A DNA stretch of 64,000 nucleotides from assembly GCA_019120295.1 (NCBI GenBank), contig DWVI01000009.1, forward strand, positions 44,161 through 108,160, in the 5' to 3' direction. Both the position numbers and the translations under genes were made by a program. This DNA comes from Candidatus Onthoplasma faecipullorum (GTDB lineage Bacteria > Bacillota > Clostridia > Christensenellales > UBA1242). This document shows positions 1 through 10,944 of the stretch, in pieces (position 1 is the first letter of the stretch; each line of letters starts with the position of its first letter). The notes beneath the pieces are model-generated. The model saw only the letters and a program-made list of their open reading frames with translations. It did not search any database and was not told the DNA's origin.

Positions 1-3000
1 TTGACGAATAATCCATTTTAACTATTTGACTAGTTCCTTCTATATAATAGTAGGTTGACTGCAAATTGTATAATGAATTTGTTGTTCCAGTTGAACTGAA
101 TGTTACAGTGCGCAAATGATAGGTGTAATTAGTTGAATCGCCCGTGTTAACAGTAAGAGTTGCCAAATCCGTTGTTGATGGTGTTACTGTGAATGAGCCA
201 TTAGATGCTGTTGATGTTGAGTTATTATAAATGTGAGCCCAAGTGCTTACTGGAGTTCCTACACCTATAATTTGAACAGCCATTGCATCTTCTATTGAAC
301 TAAAGCCGTTTAATGAACTAATCTCACTTGATAAGAACATATCACCTAATGTTATATCGGTTGTGTTTGCTCTTATTTCTGTTGAAGCAACCAATCTAAA
401 TCCTACACCGTCTGTGTACGCTGGAATACCAATTTCACGCTCGCCACTATTCATTACGACGTCTAAATCTGCAACTAAACTATTGTTGAATTTAAGTGGA
501 GTACTATTATTTCCAGAATTTGCAAGTAATTTTATACCAAATCTACCATTTTCAATATAGTCTAAGCCTAATGTAACCACACCATTAGTTGAAGGTGTAT
601 CATCATCTAAACCAGAAATAATTCTAAATTGAATTGAATCAATATTTACAATGAAATCTCTAAAATCTACTATAGAATTGAAACTACTTGTAAATAATGA
701 ATTAATATTATTACTTGTATATCTGCTTGATATATTTATATCATCGTTACCGTACTCATAAGAAATGTAAGTTTCTTCATTATCGCCTTCTAACCTTATT
801 CCATAAATATTTTCCCTTGTTAGTTCATATCTTGTTGTGTTGTTAGAATCTTCACTAACAAAAGTAATATTTCCACCAATTATTTCAGACTCAATATACT
901 TTTCACGGTTTGTATCTTCACCGTATTTGTATTTTTCCATAACAATGTTGTAACTATTATCTTCATCTTTTTCCAAGTAAACTTCAAATATGTATGTTCC
1001 TTGTTCTTCTGTCGTTCCAGCGGCAGATTCGGCTGATAAAGTTGTTGTATAAGTGGTTTTATAATAGAATAAATCTAAATACTGTTCTCCATTATTATTA
1101 TGTAAATTTGTGTCTACATTCACTGTGCTATCTTCTGCGCTTGTTACAGATTGATTGTTGTACACTAGATAAGTTACATAATAATTATCAGTTGAATTAT
1201 TTAAATAAGTTAAATTTACTCTATAAACAACCAAATAATATGTGCGGGTTGAACTCAACGATTGAGTTACACGTGGGAGTGTTACAGTGATGTTATTTCT
1301 ATTGTTGGATATATCAACTGTTGCCGTTGCAGTTTGTATGTCATCTTCACTCGCCCCTTCAAATAATTCAACCGCATTAAAGTTATACTGATATTCTTCA
1401 TAAGGTAAAATTAAATATTCTGTGCTTGGAGTTATAGAACCAATATCATTATTAGTTCCAGTTACTCTATTGGTGTTAGACATGTACAACCCACTTTGAG
1501 TTGCCAAATCAGATGCATCAACTGCTAAATTTACAGTTGTGTTTGATGTGAAGCCTTCACCGTTGTTTCTTATAATTGCATTAGAACCTGCGGTTGCAAT
1601 ATATTCTAGATTAATAAAACCACGAATATTGATGTTCCAGTTTACGGTGTATGTGCCGTTGTCTGTGTCCACTGTTAATGGAACTATCAAAGTTCCGGTA
1701 ATATCTTTTGGTAATATTATACTATAGTTTTCATTATCAAAAGTTACACCAAAATTAGATAACTCTCTTTCTATTGAAACGTTGCTTAATCTAATATCTG
1801 TGCCGGTTGTTCTATCTCTTAACTTTAATTGCAATGCTGTGTTGTATGTGATACCACCAAATTCTACTGTATTTATAATATCATCATTTCCTGCATTATA
1901 CGACATTTCGTAGAAACCAGTTCCACTAGCGCCTGACGTAAGATTTGCATTTGTTAAAATGTAATTTGTGTTAAATGCTGAATTTCCACTTGGAAGAGTA
2001 TTGCCATTTATAACAAATTCAAAATGAACATTTATATCAAAGTTATATTGCATAATAGCAACAACATAACCATTTCTATCTCTAACTTCAATGGTTAGCG
2101 TTACATACACAATATCGCCAACGGCATTGGTTTTGATTATATTTGTTGTGTCGTCATATTCAAATAAATCATTAGTAAGATTTACAATTTCATGCCTATC
2201 AGTTCCGCCAATGTTGTAATAAGATGAACCATCTGTTCTAATACTTGCATTTTCAGCAGATAAACTTTTTGTGGTTGCATCTGTATTAGAGTCAATTTTT
2301 ACGTCATTTAATAGGTATATTTCACTTGTTGCATACACTTGTTTGTGTGATGTTTGATAATCTGACGAAATAGTGTAGTTATACAAAATTACATTGTACG
2401 TATCATAAGATATCTTACCACCTGTTCCGTAGATTGTAAACGTCATATCTAGCACGTCAAATGCCTGCATATTTTGCCTTGTTGCACTAATATAGAACCT
2501 GTTATCAGTGCCCAAACGAAGTTTTACAACTAGACGTTGTGAGCCGTCAACATATGTAAACGTGTAAGTTGTGCCATCTGTGACATCATATTCTTTGCTA
2601 GAACTAAATGATTCAGTTGAACCATCATTTTGGTTGGAAATAACAGTATTATCTCTTGTAAACAAAACATTAGATATAAACATATCTGCACTAATGCCTT
2701 CTTTGGTTGAACCAATCGCTGTTTCAGTTAAAATTGTGATTTCTTCATTTGAAGTTTCTGCAGTGTCATTTACTAAAATTGTTGCATAGTCTGTGTGTGT
2801 TGTTACATCTTCGTTCGTTTTTGAAACGTGGCCTGCTGTATCAGACATAGCGTTTATACCCGCCACCGTATCTGATGCAATAATTCTATAAGTGTAACTT
2901 ATATTAACGCCTGCTTCATTGCTTATGCCTAAGTTTGTTTGTGTATTACTTGTTAAACTTTGAGAAATTTGCAAATTATTTGTAATTATCGAACCTTCTT

Positions 3001-6000
3001 CATTTGTTGATAAACTAGAATAATTTCCTGCATTAAACGTCAATCTATTTGGATTTCCAGAAGTGTTAAATCCTATATTTGTAATCATGTCTTCTGTTAA
3101 CTCAATATATTCACCATCTAGATTTTCAAGGTATATTCTCTTTGTGTTTAAGAATTCGCCACCCGCAACATCTGTTAATGAACTAATACTGCTATCACCA
3201 GAGTTACCTGGTGCACCATTAGGATTTTCTAATAAAAGTGTACTAACTAAATCATTTATTGTGCTACCGCGAGCCACATTTTCATATAATGATGTTGCGT
3301 TTGAATTGCTTACTAGGTAACTTGCTTGCAAACCATTATATGTTTTTGAAATTTGAACATAGAATGTGATTGTTTGTTGTTGGTCGCCATTCATATAGTA
3401 GGTTTCAGAATTTGTGTCACCTGACTTAATGCGAATTGTGATTGCTATCACCCTATCTTGTGCAGTATGCACAAAATTCACTGTATTTTTAGTTTCGCCA
3501 ACACCATTGAATGTATAGATACCTGTTATATCTAAATCATTAACATAATTTCTATCACCTTGTGCAAACACAAATTCAAGTGAACTTTCTGCACTTGTTT
3601 TAATAGACAAACCACCAATAGTGTATTCACGATATTGGAGATCACGAGTTGCAGTATCTTCGTTTAATTTATCACTACCTTCTATTGTGATGCTACTACC
3701 ATTCACGGTGTAACCTTCTATCGGTGTTGAAGGTAACGGATTTGTACTGCTTGACCCTATGTCACCAGAAGGAAGGGATACATAAATTCCGCTAACAACG
3801 TTTGTATACACAGTTTTTGACATGGTTTCGCCCATCATATCATTGAATGTTACTTCAAATGATTTTGTGTAGGCTTGAGTTGACAAGCCAAATTCTAGGT
3901 ATGAATTGCCTGTTGTTTCGTCGAAAACATAGGTTACTGCGCCTTCACTTTCAGTTGGAGTTGAAGCAAAGATTTCATCACTATAGCCTTCTTCATTAGG
4001 CTCTATTGAATTTATTGCACCATTTGATAAATCAATAATTTTTCCATTTATTGTGATTGTTTTCTTATAATCTCCAACAATTTGGTTTAAATTGACGCGG
4101 TTATTAAATATTTCATTATTGAATGCACCAATGTTGTTGATTGTTACTGTGCTATTATCAATTTCTAACTCGTTATATGTGTAATGAACAATTACAACGA
4201 ATGTTTGAGCCGTTTCCCCTTCACCGATTGTGTAGGTGTACATCACACTAAATTGCAAGTTTTCATTTCTAACATATTTTTCGAGCGTGATAATATTGGT
4301 TTCGTCAATGCTAATAATGTTGTCGCCATTATACGTTATTGATTTATTGTCTTCACCAATTTCATAACCAGAAGATAAACCATCGGTTAAAATTGTTGTA
4401 GATAAAGTTACGTTTTCTGTTATAGGACTTTGGTCATTTCTATTTAATAAACCACTAAATGGAACATTTATTTCATTTTCATTGATTGTGATTGTGCGAG
4501 TGTACTCACCATTTGAAACACCTTCTATTTGATGCTCTAAATTATTGTCGCTAACCACTTCTTCATAGATTGGTTGAATATAGAAATTCAAAACACCTAA
4601 ATTTAAAATTGACCTTGCTGAATTTCTTAATACCACACCTATTTTGATATTTGCATAATTTGTTAATTCTCTGAGTGTTGAAGCGTCGGTTAATTCGCTA
4701 AATTGAGTGATATTGTCGTCAAAGAATACACTACCGTCCAACATTTCGGCTGATAAAATATAGAAGTGTAAATTTGCAAAATCATTTGCTGTAAACTGCA
4801 ATAAAGCAACGTCGGTTGATGTGTAATCTGTTGGTGGATTTGTTGTTGTGTTTGTGGTTAAATCAACACCGAGCACGGCGCCGTTAGTTCTATCAATAAA
4901 GTTAATACCACTCTCTGCTTCGTATGTTAGCACTGTTTCTGATGTTGCTGTTGGATATTCGCTTGTTTGATTATAGATTTGAACAAAGTAATATGCAACG
5001 TAGCCCGATGTTGATGTGATTTTAAACACAACATAACCATACGAACCAGAGCCAAACACTGCGTTAGACGCTGGATTGAATGTGATTGTGTTGTTTACAT
5101 CGTCTATTGATATATTTCCACCAGTAACATAATTGGTGATATTAGTTCTATTTTGCCAGCCTGCTATCTCAATAGTGAAATTGTCGTCAATAACGCTATC
5201 ATTTTGTGTTGCATCTGTTACAACCAAACGCGAAACATTCATAATTTCGTCGTAATCTAAATCAATGGTTTGATTTATCATTACTGGTTCAAAATCAAAG
5301 TTAAGAACCGAATAAACGAAGTAATTGCCCGCAGTTGAAATATAATTACCGTTGTTTTCACCGTCCGTTTGATTGGTAAAGTACATAGTTGTACCACTTT
5401 GATTTTCGTCTATCATTCCAGCAAATGGATAACTAACTTGAATAGACTGTCTATTCACTATTGTTAAATCACGGGTAAATGTGTAAGTGTACGTTTGACC
5501 ATTTACGCTATATGTGATTTGATAGGTTATAGTAACATCTTTACTTGCCCCTTCAATCTCTGCAAAGTTTACACTCAAACCAGTTTGAGTTTCGCTACCA
5601 TTAACAAAACCGCTGCCAACAAAACTTGTGTTTGAACCAACAAAAGCAGTTGGGTCGCTAACATTTGTAACTAGAAAACTTGTTATGATGCTATTCACAT
5701 TATCTAAATTATATATATCATTTAGTAAATCATATTGATTGTTTGAGTATGCGGTGGCTATCTCGTTATTTTCACTTGGAACGTATGGTGAAATTGTGAT
5801 GCCGTCTGCTTCAGTTGTATAATAAACTAATGTTCTAGATGCTCCTGCTGAGAAAGTAAATCTTAAAATTGCATTAGAAATTGGTTCAATTTGACCAGTT
5901 GTTGTTGTAAAACTGAACATTTTTGTTTCTGGGTTGTAAGTAACGCTAATTTGAGTGGCTGTTGGTGGAACGTACTCAACTGAAACTAGTTCGTAACCTG

Positions 6001-9000
6001 ACATATTAGTATTATTCGTGTCGCTATCAGTTGTAAAATCTATAGCCGTTTCTGCCATAAAGTCTTTAACTAATAACTCATAATAATACTTATTTTCTGC
6101 CGTGACTTCTATTGAGCCAAGGCTGTAATTACGATTTACAGTATTATCTTCACTCCTATAATTGTAGTGGAATGTTAACGTTTCACTTACGCTTGAACCA
6201 ATTCGTTCTATCCAGCCTGTTGATATCTTAAAGTCTGTCCTATTTAGTGTAAATAGTGAATTCGTGGTTAAATTTGAAGACATTGTGATAATGTTGTTTT
6301 CATCATTAAATACTGTTGAGTAGTCTTCCACAACATTTAAGTTATCTGACGAATAGATTTCGCTTGTACCAGTTCCGTATATCACACTTGTAGCAGTGTC
6401 ATATGCACTAATTGTTATAAATTGACTTAAATCGTATGTAGTATCACTAACAACTCGCAAAGGTTCGTCGTCTTCGCTAATTAAATTTCTTTCTAAAATT
6501 AAATTTGGTTCAACTGTGAATGATAACTCTTCAATTTGTGTTTCACCATTGCTGAAAGTTACGCGGTAAGTGCCAAGTTTTTCTAGAACAATAACATTAT
6601 TATAGCCACCAGATGTTCCAAGTTCAACAGTCCTATTATCTGGGTCAAGGACACTAACAGTTAGTCCCTGCTCTTGTGTTGTAATTCTAAAAATTGAGTT
6701 ATTTGTAAAGGTTCCAGTTGAACTTGTTTCAAATAACAAAGCGCTAATGCCTTGATAATAATTTGTCCAATTTGAGTTTTGATTAATTCTAATTGAAGAA
6801 TTGAATGTTATGTTTGATGTTACACTACCTGTTAACGTTACCACATCAAACGAAACATTTAAACTAACCGTTTGATATCTAACACGAGTGAATGTCCAAC
6901 CAGCGTCGGTTTTTCTAATTTCTAAAACAGTTTCTGTTTCTTGCATATCTGACGCCACAGTTTGAACATCAAACCCATCGGTAACGGCAACAACTTCAAC
7001 CTGTCTTCCGCCACCAAAATAAGGTACTGTTACATTTTGAATATTAACCCTACTATTATTTAAAATGCTGGTTTCTAAATATGTGTATGATACAACTTCG
7101 CTTAAATTGAAACTGCTTGAGTTAACTTCTGAACTAACTCTAGTTAGAGAGAAATTACCATTGTCCACAATCTGAACTCTTAAATATCTTGTTATAGCGC
7201 CAGATTGAATTGCTATTACCACCGAACCTGTTGAATTTGGTGTTACTATATTTTGTCCTTCTACTGTTGAAAATGACAATATATCGTTATTTAAACTCGT
7301 GTAGGTTAAAGACTGCGTTTTACCTGCAATTACAGGAGATACAATAAAACCATTAGTTGTTGTAGAGTCTGAAATTGTGTTAAAGTATGAAGTGCCAATA
7401 GGATAATTTCCATTAGATGTAACTAATTGATATGTGAAAGTGTAATCATTATTAATTACACTGTCATAACCGACTTCAATCTCAATGTAGGTTGAACCAG
7501 ACTGAGCATTATCAATGTTTAAATATAAATCAAATGTAGTTGTTGTAGGTTCTTCACCTTCTGCCTCGGTATAAGCAAATTCAATATCGGTTGGTGCTGT
7601 GCTTGTGATATAAATTGGTGCACTTTCAACCGCAACTCCATTGTATGTTAAACATACCTTTAAATAATAAGTTGGGTCCACTAAGCTAGTTACAATGTCG
7701 TAATTTACAATAAGTGCTGACCTATTTTCACTGAGATTAACATTGTTCACAACTAGGCTTCCAACAAAATTGTCGTTTAATAACTCACCACTTGCATTGT
7801 ATAAGCGCACCGAAATATTAGAACTACTAAAGTTCGTATTAAACATATTTTCAATCATACCTTCAACATCTGAATGTATGGTTAATGTGTGATTTGTTGT
7901 GTCTTCAACTATGTGGATGTTGCCTTGCTCATCTTTTGTTATATATGAGTCGCCACCTAGTTCGCTTTGCTCGTTATAGGCAAATTCAATTTCTTCAGCA
8001 ATTATTGAATACCTAGTGTTAACAGTGATTGCACGTGAAGATAATATGTATGCATCCACAACGTCTGCAACACCTTCACTTGCTTCTGCTGATTTATCTG
8101 ATAATAAAACGTCTATACCACCCGCACCATTATCTATAAAGAACTTCACTAAATCTGGGTTTGTTAAAGTTTGACCATTAGATAAGGTTATTACAAGATT
8201 TCCGTTTGTTATTGTGGCGCTTGTTACATTTACATCAACACTATTTACTAAATTTGCAGTAAGTGTAATTTGCTCATTTTCTATTGAATAACCAACATTC
8301 ACAAGTTCAGAAGTTGACTCGCCTTCGCCTAAATCAAGGATAAATTCATATTGTGCAACAACATCTTCACCAAATAGCACGTCGTTTATATACTCTTCTG
8401 CTGTTTGTTGATATGCGTTTCTAAGTTGAATTACATATAGGGTTGTGCCAACATTAGTTGAACCGTTCCTTGCATGCACCACATTGTGATAACTACCACC
8501 TTCAAACGTGCCAACTAAAACGTATGAGTTGCCTGTTCTATCAATGAATGTTACCCCATTTAACACTTCAACATCATAATTACCGTCTGCGCGGTATGGA
8601 GTTACAAACACGCAAGCATCGTAACTACCGGCTGTGACGCTGATTATTTCGTCAAAGTTTAAACTGTCATAAACTGTAACATATTGCTCTTCAATTAATT
8701 CATAACCAATATCTAATGTTACTGAGTTACCTGAAACATTAGAGAAAACCAGGTCTTGTGCTTGAATATTTACGCTAACATATGCAAAATGATTTTCACC
8801 ATTTCCGTTTACAACCATTGCACCAAGCACTAAATTTTCATTTTCGCCAAGTTCTGGTATGTTTTGCATAACTAGGTTAAATGTTTTTTCTCTTCCGCTT
8901 CCAAGAGATGTTACTGAATAATTTAAAGTGTCACAACGAACGAATGTGTCAGTTAAAACGTTGTGAATGTAAAACTCTAAATAACTACCAGTGGTTAGTT

Positions 9001-10555
9001 TTGTTATTGAATTTGAACTTTCACCTAAAACTATAAATGCAGAACCAGAAGCCGATGTTAAATTAATTGTTATATCATTATAGTTACAGGTTAATCTATC
9101 AACTAATATCCTATTCAAATTAACTGTGCCAAGGTCGTCAACTGAATGCTCTAATGCAATGTTTGAACCAACTAATGTGAGCGTCATTATCACGTTATTA
9201 GGTCTATCTAACTCATGGATAACTAGGTCATACACATTATCTTCTTCGCCAGATGTACTTAAATTAATCACGTACCCAAATATATTATTAGGGTTATTTG
9301 GTGTTTCATATTCAGTAAAACCACTTAAAACGGCTTGATTTACTCCGCCTGATTGACTTAATGTAATTGAATATTGTTCGTCGGCTGATTCAAACACAAT
9401 ATTAGAATTTTCCCAGTTTGCGCTGTTATTTAATGTAAAATCAACTTCATTAAAGCGTGAGAATGTTTCCCTACCGTCCTGTATCATATAAAGACCAAGG
9501 TTGTTTGTGGCTGTTGAAGATGTGCTTGAAAGCACAATGCTAGACTCATTGTACAAATTAAATGCCACACCAGTTGAATTCATACCAATTCTTTCAACGT
9601 CTGAATTGATAACATTAAACACAACAGTTGTGTTAACCATGTTGTTTATACGTTCAAAATTACTATCATTATTGTGTGATGCGTCATTTAAATACTCTTC
9701 CCTTGATGCGTATGTATCAAAAACGGCAATTTTGAATGTGTATGTTCCAGCGAATTCACTTTCAAAATAGATTTGATTAGTGTTTGAGTCTATGTGCAAA
9801 AATTCATAATCTAAAATTGTGTCGTCGTCTATAAGTATGTAGTTCCTACTGTCAAAATAGTAAATTTCAACAATCTTTGCATCTAAATTACTAATTGGGT
9901 GCAACGAATAATTAGGAGTTGATATAACATTGAAATATTCGCTTATCTCCAAACCTATTGGAATAGTTTGCACTATTTCGTTGCCGTCTACGCTCACTTC
10001 ACCAGCGATTATTGGAGTTTCGCCATTATATTCACCAAGGTAAACTTCGTTAATTTGTCTATCAACCCAAATTGTTAGTTGGTTGCTTTGAACTTGACCG
10101 CGTTCGTCACGCGCTTGAATTAAAATTCTTCCGTATGTGTCGTCATTAAAATGTGAAGAACTAATCTCTCTCAACCTATAATAAATTCTATCATTACAAT
10201 TAATTTGGTAGCGGTTAGGGTATCTATTTCCATTGTCGTCTTGATATTCGCTTAAAGGAGTGCCGTCGAAAGAGCAAAGTTGAATTAAATCTGTTCCGTC
10301 CAAAACGTCAATAAAACATGTTCTTTGGTTGACTTCGTATTCATTATTGGAATATCCGTTCAATATGAAATAATACAATCCGTTTTGATTGTCATTTATT
10401 ATTGTTTGTTCGCTATCAACAAATTCCAAACGCGTTGGATAAACAACAGGTGTTCTAAACCTGCCCATTAACGCGTAAACACCAAGCACGGCACCCACAA
10501 ACACGGCAACCGAACCTAAAACTATTCCAATAATTGCAAAAACTTTTTTTACCAT
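1..10555 (-). CDS. Giant cell-surface protein, partial (C-terminus beyond left edge)
   Basis: A continuous open frame of about 3,518 codons runs on the minus strand from an ATG at 10555 to the window edge without a stop, so the ORF track does not list it and the plus-strand ORFs inside it are shadows. GGTAGGGGTT precedes the ATG as ribosome site. The protein begins MVKKVFAIIGIVLGSVAVFV followed by more hydrophobic residues: a signal peptide or uncleaved N-terminal anchor (residues about 4-30). The rest is Asn/Ser/Thr/Val-rich, Cys-poor, predicted beta-rich sequence typical of tandem Ig-like or adhesin modules, with motifs such as GTYTFKIAVFD and GTYRVTFSNG recurring. No enzyme motif was seen. 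It is probably an extracellular adhesin or surface-layer-type protein. The anchoring mode is unknown because the C-terminus is missing. It could be several genes only if a frameshift was missed; I saw none. Confidence 0.85.
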   Translation of the reverse strand, partial: MVKKVFAIIGIVLGSVAVFVGAVLGVYALMGRFRTPVVYPTRLEFVDSEQTIINDNQNGLYYFILNGYSNNEYEVNQRTCFIDVLDGTDLIQLCSFDGTPLSEYQDDNGNRYPNRYQINCNDRIYYRLREISSSHFNDDTYGRILIQARDERGQVQSNQLTIWVDRQINEVYLGEYNGETPIIAGEVSVDGNEIVQTIPIGLEISEYFNVISTPNYSLHPISNLDAKIVEIYYFDSRNYILIDDDTILDYEFLHIDSNTNQIYFESEFAGTYTFKIAVFDTYASREEYLNDASHNNDSNFERINNMVNTTVVFNVINSDVERIGMNSTGVAFNLYNESSIVLSSTSSTATNNLGLYMIQDGRETFSRFNEVDFTLNNSANWENSNIVFESADEQYSITLSQSGGVNQAVLSGFTEYETPNNPNNIFGYVINLSTSGEEDNVYDLVIHELDRPNNVIMTLTLVGSNIALEHSVDDLGTVNLNRILVDRLTCNYNDITINLTSASGSAFIVLGESSNSITKLTTGSYLEFYIHNVLTDTFVRCDTLNYSVTSLGSGREKTFNLVMQNIPELGENENLVLGAMVVNGNGENHFAYVSVNIQAQDLVFSNVSGNSVTLDIGYELIEEQYVTVYDSLNFDEIISVTAGSYDACVFVTPYRADGNYDVEVLNGVTFIDRTGNSYVLVGTFEGGSYHNVVHARNGSTNVGTTLYVIQLRNAYQQTAEEYINDVLFGEDVVAQYEFILDLGEGESTSELVNVGYSIENEQITLTANLVNSVDVNVTSATITNGNLVITLSNGQTLTNPDLVKFFIDNGAGGIDVLLSDKSAEASEGVADVVDAYILSSRAITVNTRYSIIAEEIEFAYNEQSELGGDSYITKDEQGNIHIVEDTTNHTLTIHSDVEGMIENMFNTNFSSSNISVRLYNASGELLNDNFVGSLVVNNVNLSENRSALIVNYDIVTSLVDPTYYLKVCLTYNGVAVESAPIYITSTAPTDIEFAYTEAEGEEPTTTTFDLYLNIDNAQSGSTYIEIEVGYDSVINNDYTFTYQLVTSNGNYPIGTSYFNTISDSTTTNGFIVSPVIAGKTQSLTYTSLNNDILSFSTVEGQNIVTPNSTGSVVIAIQSGAITRYLRVQIVDNGNFSLTRVSSEVNSSSFNLSEVVSYTYLETSILNNSRVNIQNVTVPYFGGGRQVEVVAVTDGFDVQTVASDMQETETVLEIRKTDAGWTFTRVRYQTVSLNVSFDVVTLTGSVTSNITFNSSIRINQNSNWTNYYQGISALLFETSSTGTFTNNSIFRITTQEQGLTVSVLDPDNRTVELGTSGGYNNVIVLEKLGTYRVTFSNGETQIEELSFTVEPNLILERNLISEDDEPLRVVSDTTYDLSQFITISAYDTATSVIYGTGTSEIYSSDNLNVVEDYSTVFNDENNIITMSSNLTTNSLFTLNRTDFKISTGWIERIGSSVSETLTFHYNYRSEDNTVNRNYSLGSIEVTAENKYYYELLVKDFMAETAIDFTTDSDTNNTNMSGYELVSVEYVPPTATQISVTYNPETKMFSFTTTTGQIEPISNAILRFTFSAGASRTLVYYTTEADGITISPYVPSENNEIATAYSNNQYDLLNDIYNLDNVNSIITSFLVTNVSDPTAFVGSNTSFVGSGFVNGSETQTGLSVNFAEIEGASKDVTITYQITYSVNGQTYTYTFTRDLTIVNRQSIQVSYPFAGMIDENQSGTTMYFTNQTDGENNGNYISTAGNYFVYSVLNFDFEPVMINQTIDLDYDEIMNVSRLVVTDATQNDSVIDDNFTIEIAGWQNRTNITNYVTGGNISIDDVNNTITFNPASNAVFGSGSYGYVVFKITSTSGYVAYYFVQIYNQTSEYPTATSETVLTYEAESGINFIDRTNGAVLGVDLTTNTTTNPPTDYTSTDVALLQFTANDFANLHFYILSAEMLDGSVFFDDNITQFSELTDASTLRELTNYANIKIGVVLRNSARSILNLGVLNFYIQPIYEEVVSDNNLEHQIEGVSNGEYTRTITINENEINVPFSGLLNRNDQSPITENVTLSTTILTDGLSSGYEIGEDNKSITYNGDNIISIDETNIITLEKYVRNENLQFSVMYTYTIGEGETAQTFVVIVHYTYNELEIDNSTVTINNIGAFNNEIFNNRVNLNQIVGDYKKTITINGKIIDLSNGAINSIEPNEEGYSDEIFASTPTESEGAVTYVFDETTGNSYLEFGLSTQAYTKSFEVTFNDMMGETMSKTVYTNVVSGIYVSLPSGDIGSSSTNPLPSTPIEGYTVNGSSITIEGSDKLNEDTATRDLQYREYTIGGLSIKTSAESSLEFVFAQGDRNYVNDLDITGIYTFNGVGETKNTVNFVHTAQDRVIAITIRIKSGDTNSETYYMNGDQQQTITFYVQISKTYNGLQASYLVSNSNATSLYENVARGSTINDLVSTLLLENPNGAPGNSGDSSISSLTDVAGGEFLNTKRIYLENLDGEYIELTEDMITNIGFNTSGNPNRLTFNAGNYSSLSTNEEGSIITNNLQISQSLTSNTQTNLGISNEAGVNISYTYRIIASDTVAGINAMSDTAGHVSKTNEDVTTHTDYATILVNDTAETSNEEITILTETAIGSTKEGISADMFISNVLFTRDNTVISNQNDGSTESFSSSKEYDVTDGTTYTFTYVDGSQRLVVKLRLGTDNRFYISATRQNMQAFDVLDMTFTIYGTGGKISYDTYNVILYNYTISSDYQTSHKQVYATSEIYLLNDVKIDSNTDATTKSLSAENASIRTDGSSYYNIGGTDRHEIVNLTNDLFEYDDTTNIIKTNAVGDIVYVTLTIEVRDRNGYVVAIMQYNFDINVHFEFVINGNTLPSGNSAFNTNYILTNANLTSGASGTGFYEMSYNAGNDDIINTVEFGGITYNTALQLKLRDRTTGTDIRLSNVSIERELSNFGVTFDNENYSIILPKDITGTLIVPLTVDTDNGTYTVNWNINIRGFINLEYIATAGSNAIIRNNGEGFTSNTTVNLAVDASDLATQSGLYMSNTNRVTGTNNDIGSITPSTEYLILPYEEYQYNFNAVELFEGASEDDIQTATATVDISNNRNNITVTLPRVTQSLSSTRTYYLVVYRVNLTYLNNSTDNYYVTYLVYNNQSVTSAEDSTVNVDTNLHNNNGEQYLDLFYYKTTYTTTLSAESAAGTTEEQGTYIFEVYLEKDEDNSYNIVMEKYKYGEDTNREKYIESEIIGGNITFVSEDSNNTTRYELTRENIYGIRLEGDNEETYISYEYGNDDINISSRYTSNNINSLFTSSFNSIVDFRDFIVNIDSIQFRIISGLDDDTPSTNGVVTLGLDYIENGRFGIKLLANSGNNSTPLKFNNSLVADLDVVMNSGEREIGIPAYTDGVGFRLVASTEIRANTTDITLGDMFLSSEISSLNGFSSIEDAMAVQIIGVGTPVSTWAHIYNNSTSTASNGSFTVTPSTTDLATLTVNTGDSTNYTYHLRTVTFSSTGTTNSLYNLQSTYYYIEGTSQIVKMDYSS

Positions 10556-10572
10556 AACCCCTACCTAAATTT

Positions 10573-10602
10573 TAGATAAACAACGATTATTGTTATTATC
10601 TA
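10573..10602 (-). repeat. Stem-loop in 5' leader of giant surface gene
   Basis: On the minus strand TAGATAA...TTATCTA forms an imperfect hairpin with an additional AAC/GTT pairing, ending about 14 nt before the ribosome site of the giant gene. It could modulate translation or mRNA stability; this is inference only. Confidence 0.35.
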
Positions 10603-10944
10603 CAAATTAAAACAAAATAATTACATTCATGCTAGAAATTTTGTGTCCCACCTAACGTTTTACAAAATTCGACATTAAATGTAAGAAGCCCCATTTTTGA
10701 TTTTAAAATCTAAAAATTTAAACCGAACAAAATTAAATCAAAATTTACTTCTAGTAAATTATAATATTTTTATGTTTTTAAAGTCAAATAAAATCATCTA
10801 AAATAAAAAAGAAAAAACAAGCAAAAATACCTGTTTTATTTAAAATGACAAAATTAAAAAATATAATAAAAATTTAAAAAATTTTATAAAATTTGCTAAA
10901 AATTTAATATTTTTCATTATTTTTTAGATTTTTTTATTAAATTT
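10603..10944. other. AT-rich spacer between rsmA and giant surface gene
   Basis: About 340 bp of very AT-rich DNA with no credible ORF. It contains the rsmA terminator-like hairpin listed separately. No clear consensus promoter for the giant gene was found here. Confidence 0.6.
10801..10836 (-). terminator. Rho-independent terminator, likely of rsmA
   Basis: Read on the minus strand, AAACAGG-N8-CTTGTTT (one G:U) forms a 7-bp stem followed by TTTCTTTTTT. It lies about 110 bp beyond the rsmA stop. Confidence 0.5.

Noticed and set aside
363-9770. Plus-strand ORFs across the first 10 kb
   Set aside because: All are shadows of the giant minus-strand frame; none has a ribosome site or promoter context.
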